Of a stretch of 64,000 bases of DNA, positions 25,485-34,210 are shown piece by piece. Origin of the DNA: Pseudarthrobacter sp. IC2-21 (GTDB taxonomy: Bacteria > Actinomycetota > Actinomycetes > Actinomycetales > Micrococcaceae). Location: positions 372,001-436,000 of the forward strand of contig NZ_CP139145.1 of the NCBI RefSeq assembly GCF_034048115.1, read 5' to 3'. Numbering within the stretch: the stretch's first letter is position 1; every line of letters starts with the position of its first letter. The notes under the pieces are model-generated. The model did not search any database. It was not told the origin of the DNA and was given only the letters and a program-made list of their open reading frames with translations. The translations under genes and the position numbers were made by a program.

Positions 25485-26323
25485 GCGATCACCACGTCAA
25501 CGCCGGCGTCCGTGAGAGCGGCTGTGAGTTCCGGGCCGGGCTCGCTGTCTGTAATCAAGGTGTCCAGATCTTTCAGGGAGGCGAACTGGACCAGGGTTTC
25601 CGCGTCCAGCTTGGAGGAATCGGCCAGCACCACGATGCGGCGCGCCGAATGGACGAAGGCTGCCTTGACGGCCGCTTCTTCAGGATCGGGGGTGCTGAGG
25701 CCAAAGCTTGCGTTGATGCCGTTGGTGCCGATGAACGCGATGTCCGGGCGCAGCCGTTGAGCGGCCTCCACGGTGGCCTGGCCAACGGCCGCCTGGGTGA
25801 GGCCGCGTACCCGGCCGCCCAGGATTTGGAGTGCGATTCCGGGTGCGCTGGCCAGCCGGGCGGCAATGGGAACGGCGTGGGTAATAACGACGAGTTCGGG
25901 TACGGACGAGTTGCCGTGCGGCATTCCGGACGCCGCTCCCGAAGCTCCGTTGCCGGAGTTGCCGACGGCGGGGCGCCGGGAGAGGAGGTCCGCCAGCGCT
26001 TCGGTGGTGGAGCCGGCATCGAGCAGGAGGCTTCCGGACTTACCCTGCGGGATCAGGGCCAGGGCCGCCTGGGCGATGCGGAGCTTCTCGTCTGGCCGCT
26101 GGATTGACCGTTCGTTGATGCTTTCCTCCGACGTGCTGAAACGGTCCGCGGCCACAGCCCCGCCATGGACGCGGCGGACGGTGCCCGCTGTTTCGAGGGT
26201 GGCGAGGTCGCGGCGGATGGTTTCTGTAGTGATGCGGAAGCGTTCGGCCAGCACGGTCACGCTGACCCTGCCGGTGCCGGCCACAAGCTCGGCGATCTTC
26301 TGCTGGCGCTCCTCGGCGAACAC
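25481..26323 (-). CDS. DeoR/GlpR family transcriptional regulator of the fructose operon
   Basis: A 280-residue regulator with an N-terminal DeoR helix-turn-helix (residues about 1-58, with RFRITTETIRRDLATLE) and a C-terminal sugar-phosphate sensor domain that contains LLDAGSTTEALA. It is the first gene of the fruR-like/fruK/fruA/ptsH operon, so it most likely responds to fructose 1-phosphate and represses its own operon (inference). The GTG start at 26323 is preceded by GGAGGG. An Ala/Gly/Asn-rich insert (about residues 135-155) interrupts the sensor domain. A promoter and a 12-base palindrome lie upstream. Confidence 0.9.
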   Translation of the reverse strand: MFAEERQQKIAELVAGTGRVSVTVLAERFRITTETIRRDLATLETAGTVRRVHGGAVAADRFSTSEESINERSIQRPDEKLRIAQAALALIPQGKSGSLLLDAGSTTEALADLLSRRPAVGNSGNGASGAASGMPHGNSSVPELVVITHAVPIAARLASAPGIALQILGGRVRGLTQAAVGQATVEAAQRLRPDIAFIGTNGINASFGLSTPDPEEAAVKAAFVHSARRIVVLADSSKLDAETLVQFASLKDLDTLITDSEPGPELTAALTDAGVDVVIA

Positions 26324-26365
26324 ATACCCTCCGTTGCGTAAAGTGCTGAAATTCCTGTGACTGGC

Positions 26366-26377
26366 ATCACGTGATGT
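26366..26377. promoter_or_regulatory. perfect 12-base palindrome upstream of fructose operon
   Basis: CATCACGTGATG lies between the candidate -10 box and the regulator start, in the 5' untranslated region. It is a plausible operator for the DeoR-type regulator or for a global regulator. Confidence 0.45.
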
Positions 26378-26389
26378 TGAATTACTTGA

Positions 26390-26418
26390 CTTTATCTTTG
26401 TCTGTGTGGGTTTGTCAA
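26390..26418 (-). promoter_or_regulatory. candidate promoter of fructose operon
   Basis: On the minus strand, TTGACA (26413-26418) and TAAAGT (26390-26395) are separated by 17 bases, matching a vegetative -35/-10 pair. The start codon is 67 bases downstream. Confidence 0.6.
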
Positions 26419-26464
26419 CGAAAACCAAAAAAACACAGAATTGCGGCGGTAGGCCGCGGAAACC

Positions 26465-26503
26465 AAAAGCCGGGCCGGACCACGGTGGTCCGGTCCGGCT
26501 TTT
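26465..26503 (-). terminator. strong hairpin terminator
   Basis: Nineteen-base arms starting AAAAGCCGG and ending CCGGCTTTT pair with one wobble around a single-base loop. It lies between the fructose operon promoter and the DUF6458 gene, and ends transcription of the latter. The A/T flanks suit both directions. Confidence 0.75.
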
Positions 26504-26557
26504 CGGGTTACCCGTTGACGTTTCCGTCCGGGCCTTGGTGGCGCTTTCGTCCGGGAC

Positions 26558-26815
26558 TTACAGCCCGCCGTCGCGGCTTTCGTTGCGCGTGATGCGCTCG
26601 CCGGTGTTGGGGTCAACCACCGAGCGGGTTTCGCTGACCCTGCGGCTGCGTCCGGGGGAGGCCAGGATGAGCGAGGCGATCAGCCCGATCACGCCAACCG
26701 CCATCAGGATGTACCCAATCAAAACCTGGTCCACGAAAGGGATCAGGCCCGGAGCGACGGCCCAGGCCAGAATGGCGCCGAGGGCAATAAGGAAGATTGC
26801 GGAACCGATTCTCAT
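26558..26815 (-). CDS. DUF6458-like small membrane protein
   Basis: An 85-residue protein with two membrane helices (about residues 4-21 and 30-51) and a cytosolic, charged C-terminal tail containing RRVSETRSVVDPNTGERITR. It fits the DUF6458 group of actinobacterial small membrane proteins, of unknown function. The ATG at 26815 has AAGGAG eight bases upstream. A TAAGCATGC-type motif shared with the dps and sigma-factor promoters lies about 45-55 bases upstream, hinting at stress control. Confidence 0.75.
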   Translation of the reverse strand: MRIGSAIFLIALGAILAWAVAPGLIPFVDQVLIGYILMAVGVIGLIASLILASPGRSRRVSETRSVVDPNTGERITRNESRDGGL

Positions 26816-26858
26816 GACTTGCTCCTTGTTGTTCGAGTACATGGTGGTGCCGAATTGA

Positions 26859-26870
26859 TAAGCATGCTGT
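26859..26870 (-). promoter_or_regulatory. shared stress-type motif, copy at DUF6458
   Basis: Read on the minus strand, ACAGCATGCTTATCAATT contains ATGCTTA followed by AATT. The left half-site is degenerate. The motif starts 55 bases before the start codon. Confidence 0.4.
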
Positions 26871-27011
26871 GCTCTCTCGCACACGCTACAGCGCGGCTCA
26901 GCCCGATTCAATGACCATGAGCCCGTGCCGTGACCGCACCCGGGCGGCATCGTGACTGTTCAGCGGCGTTCCTGGCAGTGTTTGATGAATCGCGCCGCTC
27001 CCTCGGATCGC

Positions 27012-27017
27012 TAGGCT
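27012..27017 (+). promoter_or_regulatory. leaderless -10 hexamer (TAGGCT)
   Basis: TAGGCT ends six bases before the ATG at 27024. Confidence 0.5.
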
Positions 27018-27023
27018 GGTCCG

Positions 27024-27641
27024 ATGGAGACAGTTGTTTGGTCCAAGCCGGAAGCCGAGCGGGAAGGTACGCCGCTGCTGGTGCTGATGCACGGCTACGG
27101 CACGGATGAGTCCCGCATGGTGCGCCTGTTCGACTATCTCCCGCCCGACTTCACGTGCGCGGCGCTCCGGGCCCCCATGGTGATCGGGGACCATTACGGC
27201 TGGTTCCTGCTGGACTATTTTCTGGCCAACGACTTTGCTGACGTCATCAGCGCCACCAACGCCGTCCACACCTGGATCGGCTCGGTCAGGGGCAAGCACA
27301 GCAGCGTGAGCCTGATGGGCTACTCCCAAGGCATGGCCATGGCCAGCACCCTGCTGCGCCTGCACCCCGGGAGCTATAAGGCGACAGTGGGGCTGTCTGG
27401 GTTTGTGCTGGACAATGAACTCCTCTCCCTCACCGACTCCTTTGAGTCCCCGCCGCCGTTCTTCTGGGGCCGGGACAAGGCAGACTTGGTGATCAACGAG
27501 GAAGCCACGGAGTACACGGCTCAATGGTTGGAAAAGAACACACGGCTGACCGCCCGGACGTATCCCGGCATGGGCCACGCGATGAGCAAGTCCGAGATGG
27601 TGGATGTCAGCGCCTTCCTCCGCCACTACGTCCTCGGCTGA
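27024..27641 (+). CDS. alpha/beta-hydrolase, phospholipase/carboxylesterase family
   Basis: A 205-residue serine esterase. The oxyanion region is LVLMHGYGTDES (residues 19-30), the nucleophile is Ser101 in GYSQGMAM, and the likely acid and base are Asp155 (KADLVI) and His186 (GMGHAMS). It fits the YpfH/carboxylesterase group that acts on short acyl esters; the natural substrate is unknown. No signal peptide is present, so it is cytosolic. It has its own leaderless-type promoter. Confidence 0.9.
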   Translation: METVVWSKPEAEREGTPLLVLMHGYGTDESRMVRLFDYLPPDFTCAALRAPMVIGDHYGWFLLDYFLANDFADVISATNAVHTWIGSVRGKHSSVSLMGYSQGMAMASTLLRLHPGSYKATVGLSGFVLDNELLSLTDSFESPPPFFWGRDKADLVINEEATEYTAQWLEKNTRLTARTYPGMGHAMSKSEMVDVSAFLRHYVLG

Positions 27642-27956
27642 GCTTCCCGGTCTCGCTGACGGGCAAATCCAGGCCGGTTCCGTCCGTGCCAGGTTGTCAC
27701 GCCGCATTATCGCCTTCATCATGGAAGAAGACGATTTTTCAGCAGCCCACCGGCCCGCCATGGTTTACGCCATGCCCCTAGCCGCTGCTGCCGATCCAGC
27801 GGACACCGTGGCCCGCGATTTCCTCTCCGCTTTTGCGCACCGGCGCCCAGCTGCGGAGGCCAGCCCCGCATTTTCCTGCTTGTGTACCTGCTTGTTGATT
27901 TCTGCCTTCCTGAGCTACGCCCCTATGGCTGCCCGCCGTCTGAAAGGACATTGCGC
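27642..27956 (+). other. 315-bp intergenic region upstream of the phosphorolysis operon
   Basis: Open frames cross this region, but none has a ribosome site and family features together. It should contain the promoter of the beta-phosphoglucomutase/GH65 pair; I cannot place it with confidence. Confidence 0.4.
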
Positions 27957-28700
27957 ATGACTGACGTTCTAGAAACCCGGAACTCCGCCTGGACCAGCGC
28001 TTCCGCGATCCTCTTCGACCTCGACGGCGTGCTGACGCCCACGGCCACGGTCCACGAACGGGCGTGGAAGGAACTTTTCGACGGCTACCTGGCGTCCCGT
28101 CCCGACGTGCCTGGCTACCGCGAGGAGGACTATTTCGACCATATCGACGGCAAGCCGCGGTTCGACGGCGTCCGGGACTTCCTGGCGTCCCGCGGGATCG
28201 TACTCCCGGAAGGGGAAGAACACTCCTCCACCGCGGAGTCCGCAGAGCCCACCGTGCAGGGACTGGGCAACCGCAAGAACCAGGTCTTCAATGACATCGT
28301 CAGCGCCGGCGTCGAGCCGTTTGAGGGGTCGGTGCGCTTCCTGGAAGCCGCAGTGGCCCGCGGACTGAAGGTCGCCGTCGTCTCCTCATCCCGGAACGCC
28401 CCGGCCGTCCTGAAGGCAGCAGGCCTGGACGGACACTTCGAAATCGTGGTTGACGGGGTGGTGGCCGCAGCCAAGGGCCTGCCCGGCAAACCAAGCCCCG
28501 CCACCTACACCTACGCGGCGCAGCTACTGGGCCTTCCCAGCGAAGAATGCGTGGTGGTTGAGGACGCGGTCTCCGGTGTCCAGGCCGGACACGCGGGCAG
28601 CTTCCACTCCGTGATCGGCGTCGACAGGGGCGCCGGCCGGCAGACACTGCTCGAAGCCGGAGCCACCAGCGTGGTCAACGACCTCCAGGAACTCCTCTAA
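27957..28700 (+). CDS. pgmB: beta-phosphoglucomutase family HAD hydrolase
   Basis: A 247-residue HAD-superfamily enzyme. The nucleophile motif is LFDLDGVLTPTA (residues about 17-28), the cap carries KPRFDGVRDFLASRG, and later motifs are VVSSSRNAPAVLKAAGL and VVEDAVSGVQAG. The family converts beta-glucose 1-phosphate to glucose 6-phosphate. Its neighbour is a GH65 disaccharide phosphorylase, which would release beta-glucose 1-phosphate, so function is well supported by context. The ATG at 27957 follows AAAGGA. Confidence 0.9.
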   Translation: MTDVLETRNSAWTSASAILFDLDGVLTPTATVHERAWKELFDGYLASRPDVPGYREEDYFDHIDGKPRFDGVRDFLASRGIVLPEGEEHSSTAESAEPTVQGLGNRKNQVFNDIVSAGVEPFEGSVRFLEAAVARGLKVAVVSSSRNAPAVLKAAGLDGHFEIVVDGVVAAAKGLPGKPSPATYTYAAQLLGLPSEECVVVEDAVSGVQAGHAGSFHSVIGVDRGAGRQTLLEAGATSVVNDLQELL

Positions 28701-28774
28701 CCAGCCTCCGGCCGCGCAGCCGGCCCGACGCAGACCTCCAAGACCCAGCACCACGCCAAAAGGATCGCAACACC

Positions 28775-31117
28775 ATGGCTCTCATCACCGCTGACCGTGA
28801 ACGGTTCCCCGACACCCCCTGGCAGCTTGTGGAAACACACCACGAACCGGGCAATGCGGGCACCCTGGAAACGCTCTTTGCCCTGGGCAACGGGCACCTT
28901 GGCATCCGCGGTGCCCACTGGGCCGCGTCGGATGCCGAGCTTCCGGGCAGCTTCATCAACGGCCTGCACGAAATCTGGGACATCAAGCATGCGGAGAACG
29001 CGTTCGGTTTCGCCCGGACCGGGCAGCGGATCATCTACATCCCGGACGCGAACAACTTCACGGTCATCATCGACGGCGAGACCCTCTCGCTCGCGGAGTC
29101 AGACGTGCTGGACTACCGCCGCGCAGTCGACTTCGCCACGGGCATCTACGAATGCCGCGTCACCTGGCACTGCCGCTCCGGCGCCACCGTGACCACCACC
29201 GAGCGCCGGGCGGTGGGCTTCGCCTCGCGCGGCAGCCTGGGCATTTCCTTGGAAGTCGCCTCGGACCGCGAGATTTCCGCCGACGTGACGTCATCGGTGA
29301 TCAACCGCCAGGACCAGCCGGTGGAGGACCACTCCGCGCATGACCCGCGCCGCGCCGGCCGGCACGCGGGACGGGTCCTGCTTCCCGTCAGGACCGACGG
29401 CGGCGACGGCTCACTCCGGCTCTCATGGCAGGCCGCGGAATCCGGGCAGCGCGTGGGGATGGCAGTGGATCACTGGACGTCCACCGGCCAGCAGTGTTTT
29501 GAAACGGTGGCCGGCGAAGACGACAGCAGCGTCCGGTACGTCCTGGCGGTGCGTGCCGGGGAGCCGTTCCGGCTCGAGAAGAGCGTCAGCTACGCCGCCG
29601 GCCGGGGCGTCCAGGACTCGGAGCATGACGCCGCGGAAACCGCCGAAGCCGGGCTCCGGCCCGTGGAGGACATCTTCACCGAGAGCCGGGAGCACTACCG
29701 CGCGTACTGGGCCACGTCCGACATCGTGGTGGGCGGCCAGCCCCAGCTCCAGCAGGCCATCCGCTGGAATCTGTTCCAGCTGGCACAGGCGACTGCCCGG
29801 GCTGACGTCGCGGGCATCCCGGCGAAAGGCGTGACCGGCTCAGGCTACGAGGGACACTATTTCTGGGACCAGGAGGTCTACCTCCTGCCGTACCTCACCT
29901 ACACCAATCCCGACGCCGCCCGCCAGGTTCTGGAATTCCGCCACGACATGCTGCCGGCAGCCAAGATCCGGGCCAAAGAACTCAGCGTGGACGGTGCCCT
30001 CTTCCCGTGGCGCACCATCAACGGCCTGGAAGCCAGCGCCTACTACGCCGCCGGCACGGCACAGTTCCATATCGCCGCGGCCATCGCGTTTGCCACCAGC
30101 CGCTACATGTGGGCCACCGGGGACGAAGCGTTCCGCGAAGGCATGGGCGCCGAGCTGCTAATCGAAACCGCGCGCATGTGGGCGTCGCTGGGCTTCTTCG
30201 GCAAGGACGGGCTCTTCCACATTCACGGCGTCACGGGCCCGGACGAATACACGGCGGTTGTCAACGACAACCTGTACACCAACGTTATGGCCCGCTTTAA
30301 TCTGAGCGCCGCCGCGGCCGTGGAACACCCGGCCATCGATGACGCCGAACGCCAGCTCTGGGTGCAGGCTGCCAACCGCATGCAGCTGCCTTTCGATGAG
30401 GACCTGGAGGTCTACTCGCAGGATAACGACTTCATGACGCTGGAGCCCTGGGACTGGACCACACCCAGGTCAAAGTACCCGCTGCTGCTGCATTTCCACC
30501 CGTTGGTGATCTACCGGCACCAGGTGCTGAAGCAGGCGGACACCGTGCTGGCCATGTTCCTGCAGTGGCAGGACTTCACCGCGGAGGAAAAACGCCGCGC
30601 CTTCGATTTCTACGATCCCATCACCACCGGCGATTCCACCCTTTCAGCATGCGTGCAGGGGATCATGGCCGCTGAAGTGGGTCATCCCGAAGCGGCGTTG
30701 GACCACTTCACCAACGCGGCGTTCATCGACCTGGATGACACCCACGGCAACACCATCGACGGCGTGCACATTGCCTCCACCGGCGGCGTGTGGAGTTCGC
30801 TGGTGTGCGGTTTTGCCGGCCTTCGGGACCAGGGCCACATGCCGTTCTTCGATCCGCGGCTTCCGGCTGAATGGGATTCGCTGACCTTCCACCTGAAGGT
30901 CCGCGGCCGCCTGCTGCGGGTGGAGCTCGACGCCGGTGCCCTCACCCTCAGCGTCCGCAGCGGCGGCCCGCTGGATGTGGATGTCCGCGGCCGGATTCTC
31001 CGGGTCGGCCCGGAGCCGCTCCGCGTGGTGCTGGAACCTTTCGAGTGCCCCGAGCCCACGGTCTTCCCCGGCGGACCGCCCACGGCAAGTCTTCCCGTCG
31101 TCCACGCGCTCGGCTGA
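28775..31117 (+). CDS. glycoside hydrolase family 65 disaccharide phosphorylase
   Basis: A 780-residue cytosolic enzyme that splits an alpha-glucosyl disaccharide with phosphate, giving glucose and beta-glucose 1-phosphate. The N-terminal beta-sandwich (about 1-290) leads into an (alpha/alpha)6 barrel. The general acid is Glu491 in GVTGPDEYTAVV, and the phosphate region near residues 610-640 includes the TTGDSTLS segment. It could act on maltose, trehalose, kojibiose or nigerose; sequence alone does not decide. It follows the beta-phosphoglucomutase by 74 bases and has AAAGGA upstream. Confidence 0.93.
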   Translation: MALITADRERFPDTPWQLVETHHEPGNAGTLETLFALGNGHLGIRGAHWAASDAELPGSFINGLHEIWDIKHAENAFGFARTGQRIIYIPDANNFTVIIDGETLSLAESDVLDYRRAVDFATGIYECRVTWHCRSGATVTTTERRAVGFASRGSLGISLEVASDREISADVTSSVINRQDQPVEDHSAHDPRRAGRHAGRVLLPVRTDGGDGSLRLSWQAAESGQRVGMAVDHWTSTGQQCFETVAGEDDSSVRYVLAVRAGEPFRLEKSVSYAAGRGVQDSEHDAAETAEAGLRPVEDIFTESREHYRAYWATSDIVVGGQPQLQQAIRWNLFQLAQATARADVAGIPAKGVTGSGYEGHYFWDQEVYLLPYLTYTNPDAARQVLEFRHDMLPAAKIRAKELSVDGALFPWRTINGLEASAYYAAGTAQFHIAAAIAFATSRYMWATGDEAFREGMGAELLIETARMWASLGFFGKDGLFHIHGVTGPDEYTAVVNDNLYTNVMARFNLSAAAAVEHPAIDDAERQLWVQAANRMQLPFDEDLEVYSQDNDFMTLEPWDWTTPRSKYPLLLHFHPLVIYRHQVLKQADTVLAMFLQWQDFTAEEKRRAFDFYDPITTGDSTLSACVQGIMAAEVGHPEAALDHFTNAAFIDLDDTHGNTIDGVHIASTGGVWSSLVCGFAGLRDQGHMPFFDPRLPAEWDSLTFHLKVRGRLLRVELDAGALTLSVRSGGPLDVDVRGRILRVGPEPLRVVLEPFECPEPTVFPGGPPTASLPVVHALG

Positions 31118-31192
31118 CGCGCCCGGGCGTTGGCGCTTCTCCGCCCCCCTGGGCGGGGATTGGCCGGCAGGAACGCTACTTAGTGCAAAGCA

Positions 31193-31208
31193 CCCTTAGT
31201 GTTAAGGG
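31193..31208. repeat. short inverted repeat CCCTTA-N4-TAAGGG
   Basis: Perfect 6-base arms 55 bases before the start of the next gene, next to a duplicated CTTAGTG. It may be a regulator site. Confidence 0.4.
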
Positions 31209-31262
31209 AGGACCGCAGCCAAACAGCCGGCGGCCAGACGTACTACAGAAGCAGAGGTGACC

Positions 31263-32075
31263 ATGGCCAAGCGCAGCAATCCCGCAGTACGCATCGCCCA
31301 GGAGACCGCCCACAACGCGGTGTTCGACGCCGAGGGCAAGCCGAAACCCGGTGTCCACAACGTGCTCCTGAGGGCAGTCGAAATCCAGCGGCCATTGGTG
31401 CTTGCCTATGTCCGGCGGCTGCAGCGCAAACACCCCCGCGCCAGCGCCGCAAAACTCGCGGAAATCCTGGAGCGGGACTACCTGCGGGCCGTGACCGGCG
31501 GCGGCGCGATCGTCGGGGCAACTGCCGTTGTGCCCGGCGTCGGAACGGTGGCCTCGCTGGGGCTCTCGGCCGCGGCCACCGTCGGTTTCCTCGAGGCCAC
31601 GGCGCTCTACGCCACCTCGCTGGCGGAACTGCACGGCATCCGCCTGACCAACCCGGACAAGGCCAGCACCATGGTGATGGCCATCATGCTGGGTGAGGAA
31701 GGGACCGCCCTGCTTGGAACGCTGAGCGGGCAGGCCATGGGAAAGGGCAACAGCCCCACCAAGGTATGGGGAAACGCGCTGTCCAAGTCCATGCCCACGG
31801 GTTTCGGTGCCATCCGGAGCAAGATCCAGAAGGCCTTCCTGAAGAACCTGCTCAAACGCCAGGGCTCAGCACTGATTGGCCGGGCATTGCCGTTCGGCAT
31901 CGGCGCGGTGGTGGGCGGGGGCGGCAACCTCATCATGGGCCGGGCGGTGGCGGCGAACGCCAAGGAGGCGTTCGGCCCGATGCCCGATACGATTCCGGGA
32001 GAGCTCAAAGCCCCAGCGGCGGACAACGCCAGCATGGCCCACAACACCCTGGAGGGTACAAACCTTGGATCTTAA
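31263..32075 (+). CDS. hypothetical protein with glycine-rich hydrophobic core
   Basis: A 270-residue protein I cannot assign firmly. The N-terminal third is basic and helical. Residues about 80-125 are hydrophobic and rich in Gly and Ala (GGGAIVGATAVVPGVGTVASL), with a second hydrophobic Gly-rich stretch near 215-235 (GRALPFGIGAVVGGGGNLIM). Both look like membrane-inserting helical hairpins. The ATG at 31263 follows AGAGGTG. Its end overlaps the TTG start of pxpA by 11 bases, suggesting translational coupling. An EcsC-like relationship is possible but unproven. Confidence 0.7.
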   Translation: MAKRSNPAVRIAQETAHNAVFDAEGKPKPGVHNVLLRAVEIQRPLVLAYVRRLQRKHPRASAAKLAEILERDYLRAVTGGGAIVGATAVVPGVGTVASLGLSAAATVGFLEATALYATSLAELHGIRLTNPDKASTMVMAIMLGEEGTALLGTLSGQAMGKGNSPTKVWGNALSKSMPTGFGAIRSKIQKAFLKNLLKRQGSALIGRALPFGIGAVVGGGGNLIMGRAVAANAKEAFGPMPDTIPGELKAPAADNASMAHNTLEGTNLGS

Positions 32076-32814
32076 CGCTGACCTCGGCGAATCGTTCGGC
32101 TCGTGGACCATGGGCGATGACGCCGCGATGTTCCCCCTGGTGACCAGCGCCAACGTGGCCTGCGGCTTTCACGCGGGGGACCCCGTGACGATGCTCGACA
32201 GCTGCCGCGCCGCCTTCGAGCTCGATGTGACCGTGGGTGCGCACGTGGGCTACCGGGACCTGGCCGGCTTTGGCCGCCGGTCCCTGGACATGTCCTTCGA
32301 CGAGCTTTTCGGGGACGTGCTGTACCAGCTGGGCGCGCTCGACGGCGTGGCGCATGCCGTGGGTGCCTCCGTTGACTACGTCAAGCCGCACGGCGCGCTC
32401 TACAACCGTCTGGTGCACGATGAAGAGCAGGCATCAGCCGTGGTGGCAGCCATACAAGCGTACGACCCAGGGCTCCCCATCCTTGGCCTGCCCGGTTCGC
32501 AGCTCCTGGTCCAGGCCAGGGAAGCCGGACACCCGGTTTTTGTGGAGGCTTTTGTGGACCGGGCTTACCAGGCGGATGGCACGCTGGTGCCCCGCTCGCA
32601 TGAGGGCGCCGTCCTGCATGAGGTCGGCCCCATCGTGGAGCGCGCAGTTCGGCTCGCAACCAAGGGGGAGGTCGTGGCCGTGGACGGAACCGTCGTCCAG
32701 GTCCGGCCGGATTCGCTGTGCATCCACGGCGATACCCCGGGTGCTGTAGAGATGGCCACCGCGGTCCGGGCCGGGCTCGAAGCCGCCGGTGTCGAGTTGG
32801 AGTCCTTCGCCTAG
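32065..32814 (+). CDS. pxpA: 5-oxoprolinase subunit A (LamB/YcsF family)
   Basis: A 249-residue member of the LamB/YcsF family. The start LDLNADLGESFGSW, the SANVACGFHAGDP motif and YVKPHGALYN are diagnostic. In bacteria PxpA works with PxpB and PxpC to hydrolyse 5-oxoproline to glutamate with ATP. Partner genes are not visible here, so they may be elsewhere or this copy may have another role. The TTG start has GGAGGG eight bases upstream. The stop overlaps that of the convergent DUF445 gene by sharing CTAG. Confidence 0.92.
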   Translation: MDLNADLGESFGSWTMGDDAAMFPLVTSANVACGFHAGDPVTMLDSCRAAFELDVTVGAHVGYRDLAGFGRRSLDMSFDELFGDVLYQLGALDGVAHAVGASVDYVKPHGALYNRLVHDEEQASAVVAAIQAYDPGLPILGLPGSQLLVQAREAGHPVFVEAFVDRAYQADGTLVPRSHEGAVLHEVGPIVERAVRLATKGEVVAVDGTVVQVRPDSLCIHGDTPGAVEMATAVRAGLEAAGVELESFA

Positions 32815-34160
32815 CCGAACACCAGGTGGGCCGCGCTGAAGATGGCCAGCCCGGCGAGGGAGCCCACCACCGTGCCGTTGATCCGGATGAACTGCAGGTC
32901 CTTGCCCACCTGGAGCTCGATCTTCTGTGAGGTTTCCTCGGCGTCCCACCGCGCCACGGTGTCCGTGATGACCCCGGCGATGTCCGAGCGGTAGGTGCGG
33001 ACCAGGTAGCCGGCGGCGTCGCCGATCCAGGCGTTCACCTTGCCGGCCAGGTCGGGATCAACCACCAGGCGGGTGCCGAAATCGTGCACGGCGGCCTTGA
33101 ACTTGACGGTCAGTTCGCTGTGCGGATCGTCTACGGCGCTGAGCAGCGCAGCCTTGATGGTGCCCCACGTGCGGGACGCCAGCTCCCGGACCTCGGGATC
33201 GCCCAGGACCTGCGCCTTAATGCCTTCGGCCCGGGCGATCATCACGGGGTCGTGCTGCAGGTCCTGCGCGAGCGACGTCAGGTAGGTGTCGATGGACTGC
33301 CGGACCTGGTGCTGCGGATCGGCCTGGACGGCCTTGGTGAACTTGAGGATTTCGACATACACCTTGTCGCCCACGAGCCCGTCCACGAACTGCGGGACCC
33401 ACTGCGGGGACCGGTCAGACACCAGCCGGCTCACCGTTTCGTGGTTGTCCCGGACCCAGTCCACCGTCCGGTCCACGAGCAGGTCCACCAGGGTGTGGTG
33501 GTGTCCGTCAGCGAAGATCCGCTCAGCGAGGCGTCCCACCGGAGGCCCCCACGGCGGAGTGAGCAGATGCTTGCGGACCATCGACTCGATCACGGCCTGC
33601 ACGTCGTCGTCGTTGAGTACCTTGAAGGCGCCGCGGATGACCGCGGCCCCTTCCTTGGCCACGCGCTCGGCGCCGCCGGGACCGGACAGCCACGCGCCGG
33701 CCTTCCGGGCTACGTCCACCGACGCGAGCTTCTCCTGGACCACCTGCTCGGACAGAAAATTGGTCTCAACAAACTCGCCCAGTGACGCCCCGATCTGGTC
33801 CTTGCGGCGCGGGATAATGGCGGTGTGCGGGATCTTGATGCCCATGGGGTACTTGAACAGTGCGGTCACGGCGAACCAGTCGGCCAGCGCGCCCACCATG
33901 CCGCCCTCAGCCGCGGCGCGGACATACTGCAGCCACGGGTACTCCTTCTGCAGCGCGAACGCGAAGACAAAAATGACGGCCATGCCAATGAGCAGGCCCA
34001 GCGCCACCAGCTTCATCTTCCGCAGCGCCGCCGCCTTTTCAGCGTCGCCGGCACTGAGGTGCTGACCGACGACGGCGGCCCCGTTCTTCGCCCTCAGCGG
34101 GTCCGCACGCGGGGGCCGGGATGGAGACTGACGGGTAGTTGGCTCAGAGTTCACCTGCAT
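32811..34160 (-). CDS. DUF445 domain-containing membrane protein
   Basis: A 449-residue protein. A disordered N-terminal tail (1-50) is followed by a membrane helix (about 52-70) and the DUF445 signature GGMVGALADWFAVTALFKYP with IPHTAIIPRRKDQIG. The long central part is helical and mostly soluble, and a final hydrophobic helix ends in IFSAAHLVFG. The family (YjiN, YheB) is of unknown function and linked to the envelope. A leaderless-type TAGGCT box lies six bases before the ATG. The last bases overlap the pxpA stop. Confidence 0.88.
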   Translation of the reverse strand: MQVNSEPTTRQSPSRPPRADPLRAKNGAAVVGQHLSAGDAEKAAALRKMKLVALGLLIGMAVIFVFAFALQKEYPWLQYVRAAAEGGMVGALADWFAVTALFKYPMGIKIPHTAIIPRRKDQIGASLGEFVETNFLSEQVVQEKLASVDVARKAGAWLSGPGGAERVAKEGAAVIRGAFKVLNDDDVQAVIESMVRKHLLTPPWGPPVGRLAERIFADGHHHTLVDLLVDRTVDWVRDNHETVSRLVSDRSPQWVPQFVDGLVGDKVYVEILKFTKAVQADPQHQVRQSIDTYLTSLAQDLQHDPVMIARAEGIKAQVLGDPEVRELASRTWGTIKAALLSAVDDPHSELTVKFKAAVHDFGTRLVVDPDLAGKVNAWIGDAAGYLVRTYRSDIAGVITDTVARWDAEETSQKIELQVGKDLQFIRINGTVVGSLAGLAIFSAAHLVFG

Positions 34161-34166
34161 GAGCCC

Positions 34167-34172
34167 AGCCTA
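34167..34172 (-). promoter_or_regulatory. leaderless -10 hexamer of DUF445 gene (TAGGCT)
   Basis: On the minus strand TAGGCT ends six bases before the ATG at 34160. Confidence 0.55.
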
Positions 34173-34198
34173 GTCGCGTACGTCAGGGCCTGTTCCGC

Positions 34199-34204
34199 TA
34201 GCGT
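34199..34204 (+). promoter_or_regulatory. leaderless -10 hexamer of GDPD gene (TAGCGT)
   Basis: TAGCGT ends six bases before the ATG at 34211. Both divergent promoters fit in a 50-base gap. Confidence 0.55.
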
Positions 34205-34210
34205 GTCCTC

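Noticed and set aside
27604..27960. Open frame between the esterase and beta-phosphoglucomutase genes
   Set aside because: Starts inside the esterase gene in another phase, and has no ribosome site or family similarity.
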